A DNA stretch of 64,000 nt from Peptoniphilus pacaensis (GTDB lineage: Bacteria; Bacillota; Clostridia; Tissierellales; Peptoniphilaceae): NCBI RefSeq assembly GCF_900088125.1, contig NZ_FLQT01000003.1, forward strand, positions 1,611,071 through 1,675,070. Reading direction: 5' to 3'. This document shows, one piece after another, positions 17,360-26,351 of this stretch (the stretch's first letter is position 1; each line of letters begins with the position of its first letter). A model generated the notes under the pieces. It did no database searches, was not told the DNA's origin, and saw only the letters and a list, made by a program, of their open reading frames with translations. The position numbers and the translations under genes were made by a program.

Positions 17360-17993
17360 CGGCCCTTCGGGAGCGGGTAAAAGCGCCATAGCAAAAGCTC
17401 TTGCCGAGCGCTTGGGCTACGAATACATCGATACCGGGGCCCTTTATCGTACCCTGGCATATATTGCCGTCGGGGAAGAGGAAGATTTGTCCGTAGACGC
17501 CCTCTTGCGCCTGGCGGATCAGCAGACCATCGACTTTAAAAAGGGTTCCGTCATTTTAAACGGCAAGGCTTTAGGCGATGAAATTCGCACGGAAGCCATT
17601 TCTCAAAAGACGTCCCAACTGTCCAAAGATCCGGCGGTACGTGATTATCTCCTGTCTCTGCAGCGGCGCTTGGCGGAAAAAGGCGGCGTGGTCATGGAAG
17701 GCAGAGATATCGGTACGGTGGTACTCCCTTCGGCGGATGTGAAATTCTTTCTAACGGCTTCTGAAGAAGAGCGGGCGAGAAGGCGCTACGAACAGCGCCT
17801 GTCCTTTGGCGAGTCCGTGGATTTTGAAAAGATCAAAGCCGACATACACGCTCGAGACGAGCGAGACAAAAATCGCGCCGTGGCTCCCTTGAAACAGGCG
17901 GAAGATGCCGTTCTCGTGGATTCCACGGATATGAGCGAAGGGGAAGTGCTGGACACCATGGCGGGCTATGTGGAGAAGGACCATGTTTTATAA
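17340..17993 (+). CDS. cmk: Cytidylate kinase
   Basis: A 217-residue CMP kinase producing CDP from CMP and ATP. P-loop GPSGAGKS (residues 7-14), then DTGALYRTLA (CMP-binding), GRDIGTVVLP and RDERDKNRAVAPL. The ATG at 17340 is selected because GGAGGAGGAA lies just upstream; an in-frame upstream ATG would add unrelated residues. The cmk-plsC-ispH-S1 order is a common Clostridia arrangement. Confidence 0.95.
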   Translation: MKTIAIDGPSGAGKSAIAKALAERLGYEYIDTGALYRTLAYIAVGEEEDLSVDALLRLADQQTIDFKKGSVILNGKALGDEIRTEAISQKTSQLSKDPAVRDYLLSLQRRLAEKGGVVMEGRDIGTVVLPSADVKFFLTASEEERARRRYEQRLSFGESVDFEKIKADIHARDERDKNRAVAPLKQAEDAVLVDSTDMSEGEVLDTMAGYVEKDHVL

Positions 17994-18570
17994 TTTCATC
18001 AAGATTATTACGGGATGGCTTTTAAAAATCCTCTATCCCTATGAGGTCATTAATATGCCGTCTCTGGAAGATAAGGCCTACTTGCTGGTGGCCAATCACA
18101 AAAGCAACTGGGACCCCATGTTCGTCTCGATTTTATTTCCGAGACAGATTCGTTGGATGGCCAAGCGCGAGCTTTTCGAGACGCCGGTGGTGAAGCATAT
18201 CCTCCGCGGCGTCGACGCCATCTCTGTGGATCGGGACCACAGCGATGCCAAGAGCACCATTATCGCCATGCGGGCTTTAAAAAATAATGAGATCATCGGC
18301 ATTTTCCCCGAAGGGACGCGGGTTAAATCCGTGGATTACGACAAGGCGAAGCCCGGCACCATCCTCTTGGCCACCCGCACGGGAACGGAGATCCTGCCTC
18401 TATACATCGAAGGAGACTACAAGCTCTTTCACAAGCGGCGCTATATTTTCAGAGAGCCCATTCCCTTTGAAAAGGAAAAGCTGACGGAAGAGGCCTACGA
18501 AAAGCGCATGCGCGCGTTAATGGAAACTATTTACGAAGGGAGAAGCTACCTTGGAAGTCATATTGAGTGA
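17983..18570 (+). CDS. plsC: 1-acyl-sn-glycerol-3-phosphate acyltransferase
   Basis: A 195-residue acyltransferase of phosphatidic acid synthesis. It has the NHKSNWD block (HX4D catalytic motif, near residue 38) and FPEGTR near residue 110, which binds the glycerol phosphate. There is one hydrophobic N-terminal segment (IIKIITGWLLKILYP). The ATG at 17983 follows GGAGAAGG; an in-frame ATG five codons earlier is less likely. It overlaps ispH-rpsA by 20 bp. Confidence 0.92.
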   Translation: MFYNFIKIITGWLLKILYPYEVINMPSLEDKAYLLVANHKSNWDPMFVSILFPRQIRWMAKRELFETPVVKHILRGVDAISVDRDHSDAKSTIIAMRALKNNEIIGIFPEGTRVKSVDYDKAKPGTILLATRTGTEILPLYIEGDYKLFHKRRYIFREPIPFEKEKLTEEAYEKRMRALMETIYEGRSYLGSHIE

Positions 18571-20683
18571 TTGTTACGGTTTTTGCGGCGGCGTGAAGCG
18601 GGCCGTGGAAAGTGCCTTTGAAGCGGCGAAAGCCTACGACGACGTGAAGATTTTAGGCGAGCTGGTACACAATGCTCAAGTCAACGAAGATTTACGCAAT
18701 AAAGGCGTGGAGCTTATCGACGAAGATCATCTGCCCACGGGTGCCACGGTGATTACGAGAAGCCACGGCACGACGAAGGCGATGAAGGCGGCGCTGGCTG
18801 AAAAGGGAAACCGCATCGTCGATACCACCTGCCCCTTTGTGTCGCGGATTTATACCATTGTCGAAGAAAATAACGCCAAGGGCATACCCGTGGTTATCGT
18901 CGGCGATAAAGATCACCCTGAGGTTAAAGGCATCGCCTCTTACGGCGACGAGGTATATATTATTTCCTCGGCGGAAGAGGTGGATGAGCTGCCGATTTTA
19001 GAAAAAGAGCAAATAGCTCTCGTATCTCAGACGACAAATCCCAAGAAAATCGTAGATAATGCGGAAGAAAGGCTAAAAGGTGTTTCCTCCGGCGAGATTT
19101 TAAGGTATAATACCATATGTAAAGCCACAAACGACCGTCAGGATGCCTGTCGCATGTTGGCTACTCATGTGGATTGTATGCTCGTTATAGGTGGTAAGAA
19201 TAGTGCAAATACGAAAAAGCTCGTAAAGATTGCGTCAGAACATTGCGATTATGTTTATCATATTCAAACCATAAATCAACTCGATCTACGTCCATTTAAA
19301 AAATTCAATAAAATTGGTATTACCGCCGGAGCATCCACTCCGGATTCGGTAATCAAGGAGGCTGTTAGTAGAATGGATAATATGAACAGGGACGAAATGA
19401 ACAATGAAATGATGGAGGCCATCGAAAACTCTTTTACTCGCGTACGTCGCGGTGAAATTGTCGATGGTGAAGTTTTGTACGTAACCGATGACGAAGTTAT
19501 GGTCAATATCGGCTACCGTGCAGACGGCATTATCTCCAGAGATGAATTGTCCAACGATCCCAATGTAAAACCGAGTGAAATCTTCAACCAAGGAGATGAA
19601 ATTCAGGTTTACGTAATGAAAATGGACGATGGAGACGGTAATGTCGTTTTATCCTACAAACGTGTGGAAAACATGAAGGTGTGGGATGAAATGGAAGAAA
19701 AATTTGAAAACGGCGAAACGGTTGTCGCTCACGTCACCAATGTCGTTAAAGGCGGCTTAACCTGTGATGTCGACGGATTAAACGGATTTATTCCCGCATC
19801 CCACGTTTCCGTACGTTTCCAAAGAGATTTAAGCAAATACGTCGACCAAGATTTGGAATGCGAAATCATCGACTTCGATAAGGGCAGAAGAAAATTCGTC
19901 CTTTCCCGTAAAAACTTGGAAGCAAGCGAAATCGAAGAAAAGCGTAAAGAAGTTTACAGCACCCTTCAAGAAGGCGAATTCGTCGAAGGTACTGTACAAC
20001 GTCTCACGAACTTCGGTGCGTTTGTCGATGTTGGCGGTGTAGACGGATTGATTCACATTTCCGAACTTTCCTGGAACCGCGTAAAACATCCCAGCGATGT
20101 CGTAAGCCCCGGCGAACACGTCAAGGTATTGGTTCTTAAGATCGACGAAGAAAAGAACCGCATCGCCCTCGGTTTAAAACAAACTACTGAAAAACCCTGG
20201 GATACCTTCGTCAGCACCGTAGAAGTCGGCGACGACGTAAAAGGTACCGTCGTAAACATTCTGGACTTCGGCGCATTCGTTCGCTTGGAATCCGGCGTAG
20301 ACGGCTTGTTGCACGTATCTCAAATTTCCAGACAACACGTCGAAAAACCGTCTGATGTTTTAGAAATCGGTCAAGAAATCGATGTTCGCGTCACCGATAT
20401 TAACTTCGACGACAAGAAGATTTCTCTTTCCATGAAAGCCCTTCAACCGGGCGGCGAAGAAGAGCAAGCTCCTCGCGAAAGAAAGAAAGAGCAAAAACCC
20501 CGTCGCAGAGAACAACCGCAAGTGGAAGTTAAGCCCGAAGAAGAAAACTTCTCCATGGCAATCGGCGATTTGATCAACTTCGGTCAACTCGAAACCGCCG
20601 AACCGGCTGAAGCTGAAGAACCTGTTGAACCGGCTGAAGCTGAAGAAGCAGTTGAAGCGGAAGAATCTGAAGACGAAGAATAA
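18551..20683 (+). CDS. ispH-rpsA: IspH (HMBPP reductase) fused to ribosomal protein S1
   Basis: 710 residues with two functions. Residues 1-275 are IspH, the last enzyme of the MEP isoprenoid pathway; its three [4Fe-4S] cysteines are Cys12 (GFCGGVKRA), Cys94 (DTTCPF) and Cys190 (NTICKAT). Residues 300-630 are four S1 domains (about 300-370, 386-455, 473-544, 558-630), followed by a basic then acidic tail. This fusion is known in Clostridia and relatives. The start is TTG. An in-frame ATG at 19373 (Met275), just before the S1 part, has an AAGGAGG upstream and may also be used. A strong terminator follows. Confidence 0.95.
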   Translation: MEVILSDCYGFCGGVKRAVESAFEAAKAYDDVKILGELVHNAQVNEDLRNKGVELIDEDHLPTGATVITRSHGTTKAMKAALAEKGNRIVDTTCPFVSRIYTIVEENNAKGIPVVIVGDKDHPEVKGIASYGDEVYIISSAEEVDELPILEKEQIALVSQTTNPKKIVDNAEERLKGVSSGEILRYNTICKATNDRQDACRMLATHVDCMLVIGGKNSANTKKLVKIASEHCDYVYHIQTINQLDLRPFKKFNKIGITAGASTPDSVIKEAVSRMDNMNRDEMNNEMMEAIENSFTRVRRGEIVDGEVLYVTDDEVMVNIGYRADGIISRDELSNDPNVKPSEIFNQGDEIQVYVMKMDDGDGNVVLSYKRVENMKVWDEMEEKFENGETVVAHVTNVVKGGLTCDVDGLNGFIPASHVSVRFQRDLSKYVDQDLECEIIDFDKGRRKFVLSRKNLEASEIEEKRKEVYSTLQEGEFVEGTVQRLTNFGAFVDVGGVDGLIHISELSWNRVKHPSDVVSPGEHVKVLVLKIDEEKNRIALGLKQTTEKPWDTFVSTVEVGDDVKGTVVNILDFGAFVRLESGVDGLLHVSQISRQHVEKPSDVLEIGQEIDVRVTDINFDDKKISLSMKALQPGGEEEQAPRERKKEQKPRRREQPQVEVKPEEENFSMAIGDLINFGQLETAEPAEAEEPVEPAEAEEAVEAEESEDEE
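19355..19375 (+). promoter_or_regulatory. Possible internal ribosome binding site and start for a free S1 protein
   Basis: AAGGAGG at 19355-19361 is followed after 11 nt by an in-frame ATG (Met275 of the fusion), with further in-frame ATGs at 19382 and beyond. The position is exactly the junction between the IspH and S1 parts. The spacing is longer than ideal. A TATAAT string also occurs upstream at 19105-19110 but without a -35. Confidence 0.4.
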
Positions 20684-20691
20684 TCAAGTCA

Positions 20692-20721
20692 AATGCGCTT
20701 TCTAAGGAGAGCGCATTTTTT
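20692..20721 (+). terminator. Rho-independent terminator after ispH-rpsA
   Basis: AATGCGCT...AGCGCATT, a perfect 8-bp stem, is followed by six T. It ends the long housekeeping series. Confidence 0.9.
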
Positions 20722-20732
20722 GTAGGTGAAGA

Positions 20733-21305
20733 ATGACGAAAGAAGCGATACTTTTAGGCGTTTTGGCGGGGCTGCTTCTGTCCTGGAAAAACAAAACCTT
20801 TCTAAAGGAGCCGCGATTTAAAAATTTAATTTTGACAGGCTTTGGCGCCGTTTTGTTTCTGTTTTCATTGAAGACGGCGCCATCCTCATCCTTTGTGGCG
20901 GCGCACTTTTCGGTCCTTCATGGCCTCGCTCTTTTTCTCATGGCCGCGGGATGCCTCTTGGGTCGCCACCCGGGTTATACTTGCACCGGCATGGGCCTTT
21001 TGTTAAATGCCGTGGTCGTCGCCTTAAACGGCGCCATGCCCGTGGAGGCATCGGCCCTGTTAAAGATCGGCGACGAGAGGGCCCTCGCCCTGATCAGCGA
21101 AGGTCGCGTCTTAACCCACGGCCTGGCCAACGAGGGAACGCGCCTGCGCTTTTTATGTGATCGCTTTGCCTTTTCTTCGCCAATGACATCGCCAAGAGTC
21201 ATGAGTCTCGGCGACGGCGTCATGGCCGTCGGTTTATTTCTTTTTGTAGCCTCGGCTACAAGCTACATTTTCAGGAAGGGGGATCACCATGCAATGGATC
21301 AGTGA
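20733..21305 (+). CDS. DUF5317-like membrane protein
   Basis: A 190-residue protein with about five hydrophobic helices. The LLLNAVVVALNGAMPV segment and the C-terminal MSLGDGVMAVGLFLF pattern resemble DUF5317 proteins; the family assignment is by pattern memory and moderate. Function is unknown. It has an AGGTGA ribosome binding site and overlaps cdaA by 17 bp, so it is coupled to the c-di-AMP cyclase, and a link to membrane c-di-AMP signalling is possible but unproven. Confidence 0.7.
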   Translation: MTKEAILLGVLAGLLLSWKNKTFLKEPRFKNLILTGFGAVLFLFSLKTAPSSSFVAAHFSVLHGLALFLMAAGCLLGRHPGYTCTGMGLLLNAVVVALNGAMPVEASALLKIGDERALALISEGRVLTHGLANEGTRLRFLCDRFAFSSPMTSPRVMSLGDGVMAVGLFLFVASATSYIFRKGDHHAMDQ

Positions 21306-22080
21306 AACTTTATCGATGCTGCGGATTCAGGACGTCATCGACATCGCCATCGTCGCGGTGATCATCTATTGGCTCTTTAAGCTGATTAAGGGTACCCGCG
21401 CCGAGCAATTAAGCAAGGGCATCGTCGTGGTCCTGCTCCTTACAAAAATCAGCGAAATTTTACAAATTTACATGCTCAATTACCTTTTAAAGAGCATGTT
21501 GACATGGGGCTTTCTCGGCCTGTTTATCGTCTTTCAACCGGAAATTCGCCGGGGTTTGGAGTTTATCGGTCGCAATAGTTCCCTGCGAAAAGGATTTGTC
21601 TTTAGCCAATCGCGGGATGAGTCCACCATTAAGGAAATCATCAGCGCCGTGGCTTCGTTGTCTCGCCAAAAAATCGGCGCTCTGATGGTCATCGAAAGAA
21701 AGACCGGTCTAAACGAAATTATCGAAACGGGAACCGGTATTTACGGCGAATTGTCCTCTGGCCTTTTGATCAATATTTTTATTCCCAATACGCCTCTTCA
21801 CGACGGAGCGGTGGTCATTAACGGCGATAAAATTATTTCCGCCGCCTGCTTTTTGCCCTTGACGGAAGAGAAGGGGCTGTCCAAGGAATTGGGCACGCGC
21901 CATCGCGCCGCCATCGGCATCAGCGAAAAAAGCGACGCCTTTTCCATTGTGGTCAGCGAGGAAACGGGATCTATTTCCGTGGCCGAATACGGGCAGATCA
22001 ATCGCCATTTGGACTTATCCACCTTGGAGCAAATGTTGCGGGCCATTTATTTTCCCGAAAACGATGAGGGGGTCGTGTAA
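21289..22080 (+). CDS. cdaA: Diadenylate cyclase CdaA
   Basis: A 263-residue membrane-bound cyclase that makes c-di-AMP from two ATP. There are three N-terminal transmembrane helices (to about residue 85), then the DisA_N catalytic domain with the DGA motif (171-173, LHDGAVVI) and RHR (204-206, GTRHRAAIG). Both catalytic motifs are intact. It is followed directly by its regulator cdaR. The glmM gene that usually completes this operon is absent; guaB follows instead under its own promoter. Confidence 0.96.
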   Translation: MQWISETLSMLRIQDVIDIAIVAVIIYWLFKLIKGTRAEQLSKGIVVVLLLTKISEILQIYMLNYLLKSMLTWGFLGLFIVFQPEIRRGLEFIGRNSSLRKGFVFSQSRDESTIKEIISAVASLSRQKIGALMVIERKTGLNEIIETGTGIYGELSSGLLINIFIPNTPLHDGAVVINGDKIISAACFLPLTEEKGLSKELGTRHRAAIGISEKSDAFSIVVSEETGSISVAEYGQINRHLDLSTLEQMLRAIYFPENDEGVV

Positions 22081-23273
22081 TGCGTGAAAAATATTTAAAT
22101 TTCATAGCGACATATCGGGACACGATTACGAAAATCTTCTCCCTTATTCTCGCCATCCTGCTCTGGTTCTTTATTATTACGGAAATCGATCCGGTGATTA
22201 CGAAAGATTTCACCAATGTGGAGGTGGAGCTGAGGAATCAATCCACCATGCGCGAAGCGGGGATGGAGCTGTTGAAAAACGACGTCTACACCACGAATAT
22301 CGTGATTTCGGGCAATCGCAGCGCCATCATCGGCTTAAAAGAAGAAGATATTTCCGCCTATGTGGATCTGGGGGAAGTGCAGCCCGGCTCGCAACGGCTG
22401 CCCATTCACTTCCGCTTGTCCGACGAAAGCTTGAAAATTAAAAAATCCAATCCCACAGCCATTACCATTGCCGTCGATGAGATGGTTACGGTGAAAAAGC
22501 CCGTCACCGTCACGGCAAAGGGCCAGCCGGCAGAAGGGATGGTTCTTGATCGAATTACGGTGAATCAAGAAGAGGTATCCGTAAAGGGACCGAAAAAATC
22601 CGTGGACAAAGTGCATTCCGTTGCCGGTTACATTCCCGTCACCGGCGCCAAGGACACGGTGGTTTCTTCCGTAGAACTTGCGGCTTTGGATCAAAACAAA
22701 AATGTCATTGCGGGCCTCGAGATTACGCCCAATACGGTAGGCGTACAAGCCGCCATATCCAAGGCGAAGAGCGTGCCCATCGAAATCAATTATAAAGACG
22801 ACGGCGGAGCGGAATTTAATCGAGACCGCGCCATTCTCACGCCGCCGAGCGTGACCATTACAGGAGACACCGAGGCCATCGATCAAATCGAACGCATTCT
22901 CACCCGCCCGGTGGATCCCGTGGAACTGATGAATACAAACGCCATGCCCATCGAGCTGGTCGTACCCGAAGGTATTCACTTGGTCAATCCCGACGAATCG
23001 ATTTTGTTGCGCTATATGAAAAAGGAATCCTCGCGCCGTACCCTGGAGGTGTCGACGAACAATATGTCTTCGGCTCCCGGGGTCAACCTAAGCGAGTTTA
23101 ATGTGCCGAAAAAGATCGACGTAGAAATCTATGGCGATGCGAGTCTGGTCGATGCCATTCGAGAGACGGATATTCAGCTGACTGTGGACAGAGAAGGAAA
23201 AGTCAAGGCCAACGGGCCGAAGGGGTTGGAGATTATTCGCATTACACCGAAACGTCTCTCATCCTCGTCTTGA
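22080..23273 (+). CDS. cdaR: CdaA regulator CdaR (YbbR-domain protein)
   Basis: 397 residues: one N-terminal transmembrane helix (IFSLILAILLWFFII, about residues 17-35) and a large extracytoplasmic region with several YbbR repeats, recognisable from VSVKGPKKSVDKV and PPSVTITGDTEAIDQI. CdaR tunes CdaA activity at the membrane. The start overlaps the cdaA stop (TAATG). The stop codon lies inside the guaB promoter. Confidence 0.93.
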   Translation: MREKYLNFIATYRDTITKIFSLILAILLWFFIITEIDPVITKDFTNVEVELRNQSTMREAGMELLKNDVYTTNIVISGNRSAIIGLKEEDISAYVDLGEVQPGSQRLPIHFRLSDESLKIKKSNPTAITIAVDEMVTVKKPVTVTAKGQPAEGMVLDRITVNQEEVSVKGPKKSVDKVHSVAGYIPVTGAKDTVVSSVELAALDQNKNVIAGLEITPNTVGVQAAISKAKSVPIEINYKDDGGAEFNRDRAILTPPSVTITGDTEAIDQIERILTRPVDPVELMNTNAMPIELVVPEGIHLVNPDESILLRYMKKESSRRTLEVSTNNMSSAPGVNLSEFNVPKKIDVEIYGDASLVDAIRETDIQLTVDREGKVKANGPKGLEIIRITPKRLSSSS

Positions 23274-23298
23274 TTGACGGTCCGTCTTTTGCTAAAAT
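23270..23298 (+). promoter_or_regulatory. Sigma-A promoter of guaB
   Basis: TTGATT (23270-23275), a 17-bp spacer and TAAAAT (23293-23298). The -35 overlaps the cdaR stop codon. A short palindrome GACGG-T-CCGTC lies in the spacer. I see no purine riboswitch in the short leader. Confidence 0.75.
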
Positions 23299-23337
23299 AA
23301 ATGTCTATCAAAAGAAATGGAAAGCGAGGAGGTTTTG

Positions 23338-24795
23338 ATGAAATTTTTAGGAGACGGCTTAACTTTCGATGATATTTTACTCATGCCCGGGTATTCGGAA
23401 GTGTTGCCGAACGAAGTGGAGTTAAAGACGAAAATAACCGATGCCATTGAATTAAACATTCCCTTAATGAGTGCCGGCATGGACACGGTCACGGAGTCGC
23501 AAATGGCCATCGCTATGGCCCGCGAAGGGGGCATCGGCATTATTCACAAGAGCATGCCTTTAGAAGCACAGGTGAAAGAAGTTGATCGCGTCAAGCGTTC
23601 GGAACACGGCGTCATTACCGATCCTTTTTCCTTATCGAAAGATCACGTCATTAAGGATGCCTTGGAGCTGATGAGCCATTACCGCATCAGCGGCGTGCCC
23701 GTTGTCGACGAAAATAATATTCTCGAAGGCATTATTACTAATCGCGACATCCGCTTCGAAGACGATTTAAGCAAAAAAATCGAAAGCGTCATGACCAGTG
23801 CCAATTTGGTCACGGGAAAACAAGGTATTTCCATGGACGATGCCTTGAAGGTCATGAAGCAATACAAAATTGAAAAGCTGCCCTTAATCGACGACGACCA
23901 TCACTTAATGGGCCTGATCACGATTAAAGACATTGAAAAGGCCATTCAATACCCGAACTCCGCCAGAGATGCAGGCGGCCGTCTCCTCGCCGGAGCCGCC
24001 ATCGGTGTCACCCACGACGTGTACGAACGGGTGGAAGCCCTTCGCGCGGCAGGAACCGACCTGTTCGTCATTGACACGGCCCACGGCCAATCGGAAGGGG
24101 TCTTGAAGGTTATTCATGAAATCAAAAAGGCTTTCCCGGACATTCAATTAGTAGCCGGGAATGTGGCCACCTACCGCGGTACCATGGATTTGATCGAGGC
24201 CGGCGCCGACTGCGTCAAGGTCGGTATCGGTCCTGGTTCCATTTGTACCACCCGCGTGGTCACCGGTATCGGCGTGCCTCAAGTCACCGCCATATTAAAC
24301 TGCGCGAAGGCCGGTCAGGAAAAAGGCATCCCCATTATCGGCGACGGCGGGATCAAATATTCCGGTGACGTCACCAAGGCCATTGCAGCCGGTGCCGACG
24401 TGGTCATGATGGGCTCCATGTTTGCAGGGACCGACGAAAGTCCCGGGGAAGAAATTTACGTCGAAGGCCGTCGCTTTAAAACCTACCGCGGCATGGGCTC
24501 CTTAGGCGCCATGAGCAGCGGATCCAGCGACCGCTACTTCCAATCGGAAACGAAGAAATACGTTCCCGAAGGCGTGGAAGGTCGCGTGCCCTTTAAGGGA
24601 AAAGTCGGCGACGTCATTTACCAACTTATCGGCGGTTTAAAATCCGGCATGGGTTACGTTGGGGCGAAAAATATTCACGAACTCAAGACCAATACGGAGT
24701 ACATGAAGATCACCCCCGCCACTTTGCAGGAAAACCATCCTCACAACATTACCATTACGAGAGAAAGTCCGAACTACATCGGAACAAAGAAATAG
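23338..24795 (+). CDS. guaB: Inosine-5'-monophosphate dehydrogenase
   Basis: A 485-residue IMPDH, catalysing the NAD-dependent IMP to XMP step of GMP synthesis. Catalytic loop GPGSICTTR contains the active-site Cys; the tandem CBS domains lie between residues about 95 and 205; the flap [10 protein letters not shown] and C-terminal KSGMGYVGA are present. The ATG at 23338 follows GAGGAGG, which rules out longer in-frame starts. Its terminator is interrupted by the IS element that follows. Confidence 0.97.
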   Translation: MKFLGDGLTFDDILLMPGYSEVLPNEVELKTKITDAIELNIPLMSAGMDTVTESQMAIAMAREGGIGIIHKSMPLEAQVKEVDRVKRSEHGVITDPFSLSKDHVIKDALELMSHYRISGVPVVDENNILEGIITNRDIRFEDDLSKKIESVMTSANLVTGKQGISMDDALKVMKQYKIEKLPLIDDDHHLMGLITIKDIEKAIQYPNSARDAGGRLLAGAAIGVTHDVYERVEALRAAGTDLFVIDTAHGQSEGVLKVIHEIKKAFPDIQLVAGNVATYRGTMDLIEAGADCVKVGIGPGSICTTRVVTGIGVPQVTAILNCAKAGQEKGIPIIGDGGIKYSGDVTKAIAAGADVVMMGSMFAGTDESPGEEIYVEGRRFKTYRGMGSLGAMSSGSSDRYFQSETKKYVPEGVEGRVPFKGKVGDVIYQLIGGLKSGMGYVGAKNIHELKTNTEYMKITPATLQENHPHNITITRESPNYIGTKK

Positions 24796-24827
24796 ACAGA
24801 AAAATGGCCGCTCCCGTGGAATGCACT

Positions 24828-24873
24828 GACCCCCAAAAGTTGGACCAAGAAATCCAACCTTTGGGGGTCTTTT
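24828..24873 (+). terminator. IS-borne left-end terminator hairpin (copy 1)
   Basis: GACCCCCAAA-A-GTTGGA pairs with TCCAAC-C-TTTGGGGGTC (one mismatch, 8-nt loop) and is followed by TTTT. It overlaps the left inverted repeat and ends two bases before the orfA ATG. The descending arm holds GGGGGT, the only ribosome binding site candidate, so transcripts reading in from guaB would be terminated or have the site masked. Confidence 0.8.
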
Positions 24874-24874
24874 A

Positions 24875-25459
24875 ATGGCAAAATACAGTTATGAATTAAA
24901 AAGGAAAATCGTCGAAGAATACCTGTTCGGAGAGTCAAGCTATCCCATCTTAGAAGATAAATATCAAATTGATGAATCACTGATCAGACGTTGGGTCAAT
25001 AATTACAAACAATTTGGCGATGAAGGGTTAATGCGCTCTAGAAATAAACGTGAGTACAGTGTAGAGTTTAAGTTAGAAGCCATTACACGTTACGAAACGA
25101 GCGAATGCAGTTACCAACAATTGGCCCTTGAACTTGGTTTGACGAATCCGTCCATGATCGCCAAATGGCACAGTCAGTATCGAAAGGAGGGCATGGAGGG
25201 GCTGCGAACACATAAGCGAGGGAGACCTGTGACGAAGAAAGACGCCTGCAATCAACCACCGAAGTCTGCAACTAAGAAGGAGCCTCTTGATGCATCCTCG
25301 CGTGAGGCATTGGAAAACCGCATCAAAGAATCAGAGGCGGAGAACCGGAAACTCACCATTCAAAAGCTATACCTGGAGGAGCTAAGGAGTTTGGTGAGGG
25401 AAGAAAAAATGAGAAAAAGGCGAGGATCGTCGCCAAACTCCGAGAACAATTCCAACTAA
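24875..25459 (+). CDS. IS3-family transposase OrfA (copy 1)
   Basis: A 194-residue DNA-binding subunit. Two helix-turn-helix units are visible (YPILEDKYQIDESLIRRWV, residues 24-42, and YQQLALELGLTNPSMIAKWH, about 77-96), followed by a basic RGRP segment and a C-terminal leucine-rich coiled coil for oligomerisation. The gene ends out of frame with orfB; A-rich slip sites near the end (A6 at 25404-25409, A5G at 25414-25419) suit programmed -1 frameshifting to make OrfAB. The protein is identical to that at 33568. Confidence 0.9.
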   Translation: MAKYSYELKRKIVEEYLFGESSYPILEDKYQIDESLIRRWVNNYKQFGDEGLMRSRNKREYSVEFKLEAITRYETSECSYQQLALELGLTNPSMIAKWHSQYRKEGMEGLRTHKRGRPVTKKDACNQPPKSATKKEPLDASSREALENRIKESEAENRKLTIQKLYLEELRSLVREEKMRKRRGSSPNSENNSN

Positions 25460-25500
25460 CAGAGATACTCGCTGCCATCAACTTTCCCAAATCCACCTTT

Positions 25501-26301
25501 ATGTATTGGCAGAAAAAGTGGAGCGAAGAAGACAAAGACCAAGCGTTAAAAGACGAGATCCTCGCCATTCGGCGCGAACACAAAGACTACGGCTACCGCC
25601 GGATCCATCTGGAGCTGAAGAACCGGGGTTGGGCGGTAAACAAAAAGAAAGTTCAACGACTGGTTCAAGACATGGGCCTTCAAGTCCGTGCCTATGGCAG
25701 GAAATACAAGAAGTACAACTCTTACAAAGGCGTCGTCGGTAAGATCAAGAAGAATCGAATCAATCGACGCTTCAACACCTGTATCCCCTACCAAAAAATT
25801 ACCACCGACACTACAGAATTCAAATACTACGTCGAAGATAAAGCGGGGAAACTTCAAACAAAGAAACTCTACCTCGATCCATACATGGACATGTACAATC
25901 TGGAAATCATTAGCTACGTCCTATCCGATCAGCCCAACGGCGTCACCATGCTACGAGGCTTAGAAAAAGCCATCGAACGAACCAACACCTGTCCCTATCG
26001 CCGCACCTTCCACTCCGATCGCGGTTGGGGCTACCAAATGACCGCCTATCAAGCCATGTTAGAAGAACACCACATCTTTCAAAGCATGTCGAGAAAAGGT
26101 AACTGCTACGACAACGCACCCATGGAAAACTTCTTCAGTGTACTGAAAAGAGAAATCTACGACGGTTACGTCTACCGAAGCCGGCAGAAACTTGTGCGGG
26201 CGATCGAAGACTTTATCCACTACTATAACAACGACCGAATCAAAGAAAAATTAGGAGGGCTAAGTCCAAAGCAATACCGTGAACGAATGAAAACCGCTTA
26301 G
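25501..26301 (+). CDS. IS3-family transposase OrfB, integrase catalytic domain (copy 1)
   Basis: 266 residues from the first ATG, with an rve-type catalytic core: Asp103 (TTDTTEF), Asp173 (HSDRGWGY) and Glu209 (NAPMENFFS), giving the classical D-D-35-E spacing. The upstream HTH_21 segment (DYGYRRIHLEL) is intact. The -1 frame is open back to about 25306, so the real product is probably an OrfAB fusion made by frameshifting within 25306-25459, with the ATG at 25501 giving a shorter form at most. No disabling mutation is seen. Confidence 0.9.
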   Translation: MYWQKKWSEEDKDQALKDEILAIRREHKDYGYRRIHLELKNRGWAVNKKKVQRLVQDMGLQVRAYGRKYKKYNSYKGVVGKIKKNRINRRFNTCIPYQKITTDTTEFKYYVEDKAGKLQTKKLYLDPYMDMYNLEIISYVLSDQPNGVTMLRGLEKAIERTNTCPYRRTFHSDRGWGYQMTAYQAMLEEHHIFQSMSRKGNCYDNAPMENFFSVLKREIYDGYVYRSRQKLVRAIEDFIHYYNNDRIKEKLGGLSPKQYRERMKTA

Positions 26302-26322
26302 AAAATAAGTTATGTAAAACAA

Positions 26323-26351
26323 AATCGAGCAAGCGAAATGCTTACTCGATT
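26323..26351 (-). terminator. IS-borne right-end hairpin, terminator on the minus strand (copy 1)
   Basis: AATCGAG-C-AAGC / GCTT-A-CTCGATT forms a stem with a GAAAT loop. On the plus strand no T run follows, but on the minus strand it is followed by TTGTTTT, as expected for a terminator stopping transcripts that enter the IS from the convergent ABC permease gene. Confidence 0.65.

Noticed and set aside
19105-19110. Internal TATAAT within ispH as a promoter for S1
   Set aside because: There is no -35 and no extended TG. It is kept only as a weak note beside the internal Shine-Dalgarno.
23299-23337. Purine riboswitch before guaB
   Set aside because: The leader is under 40 nt, too short for an aptamer, and no conserved pairing is seen.
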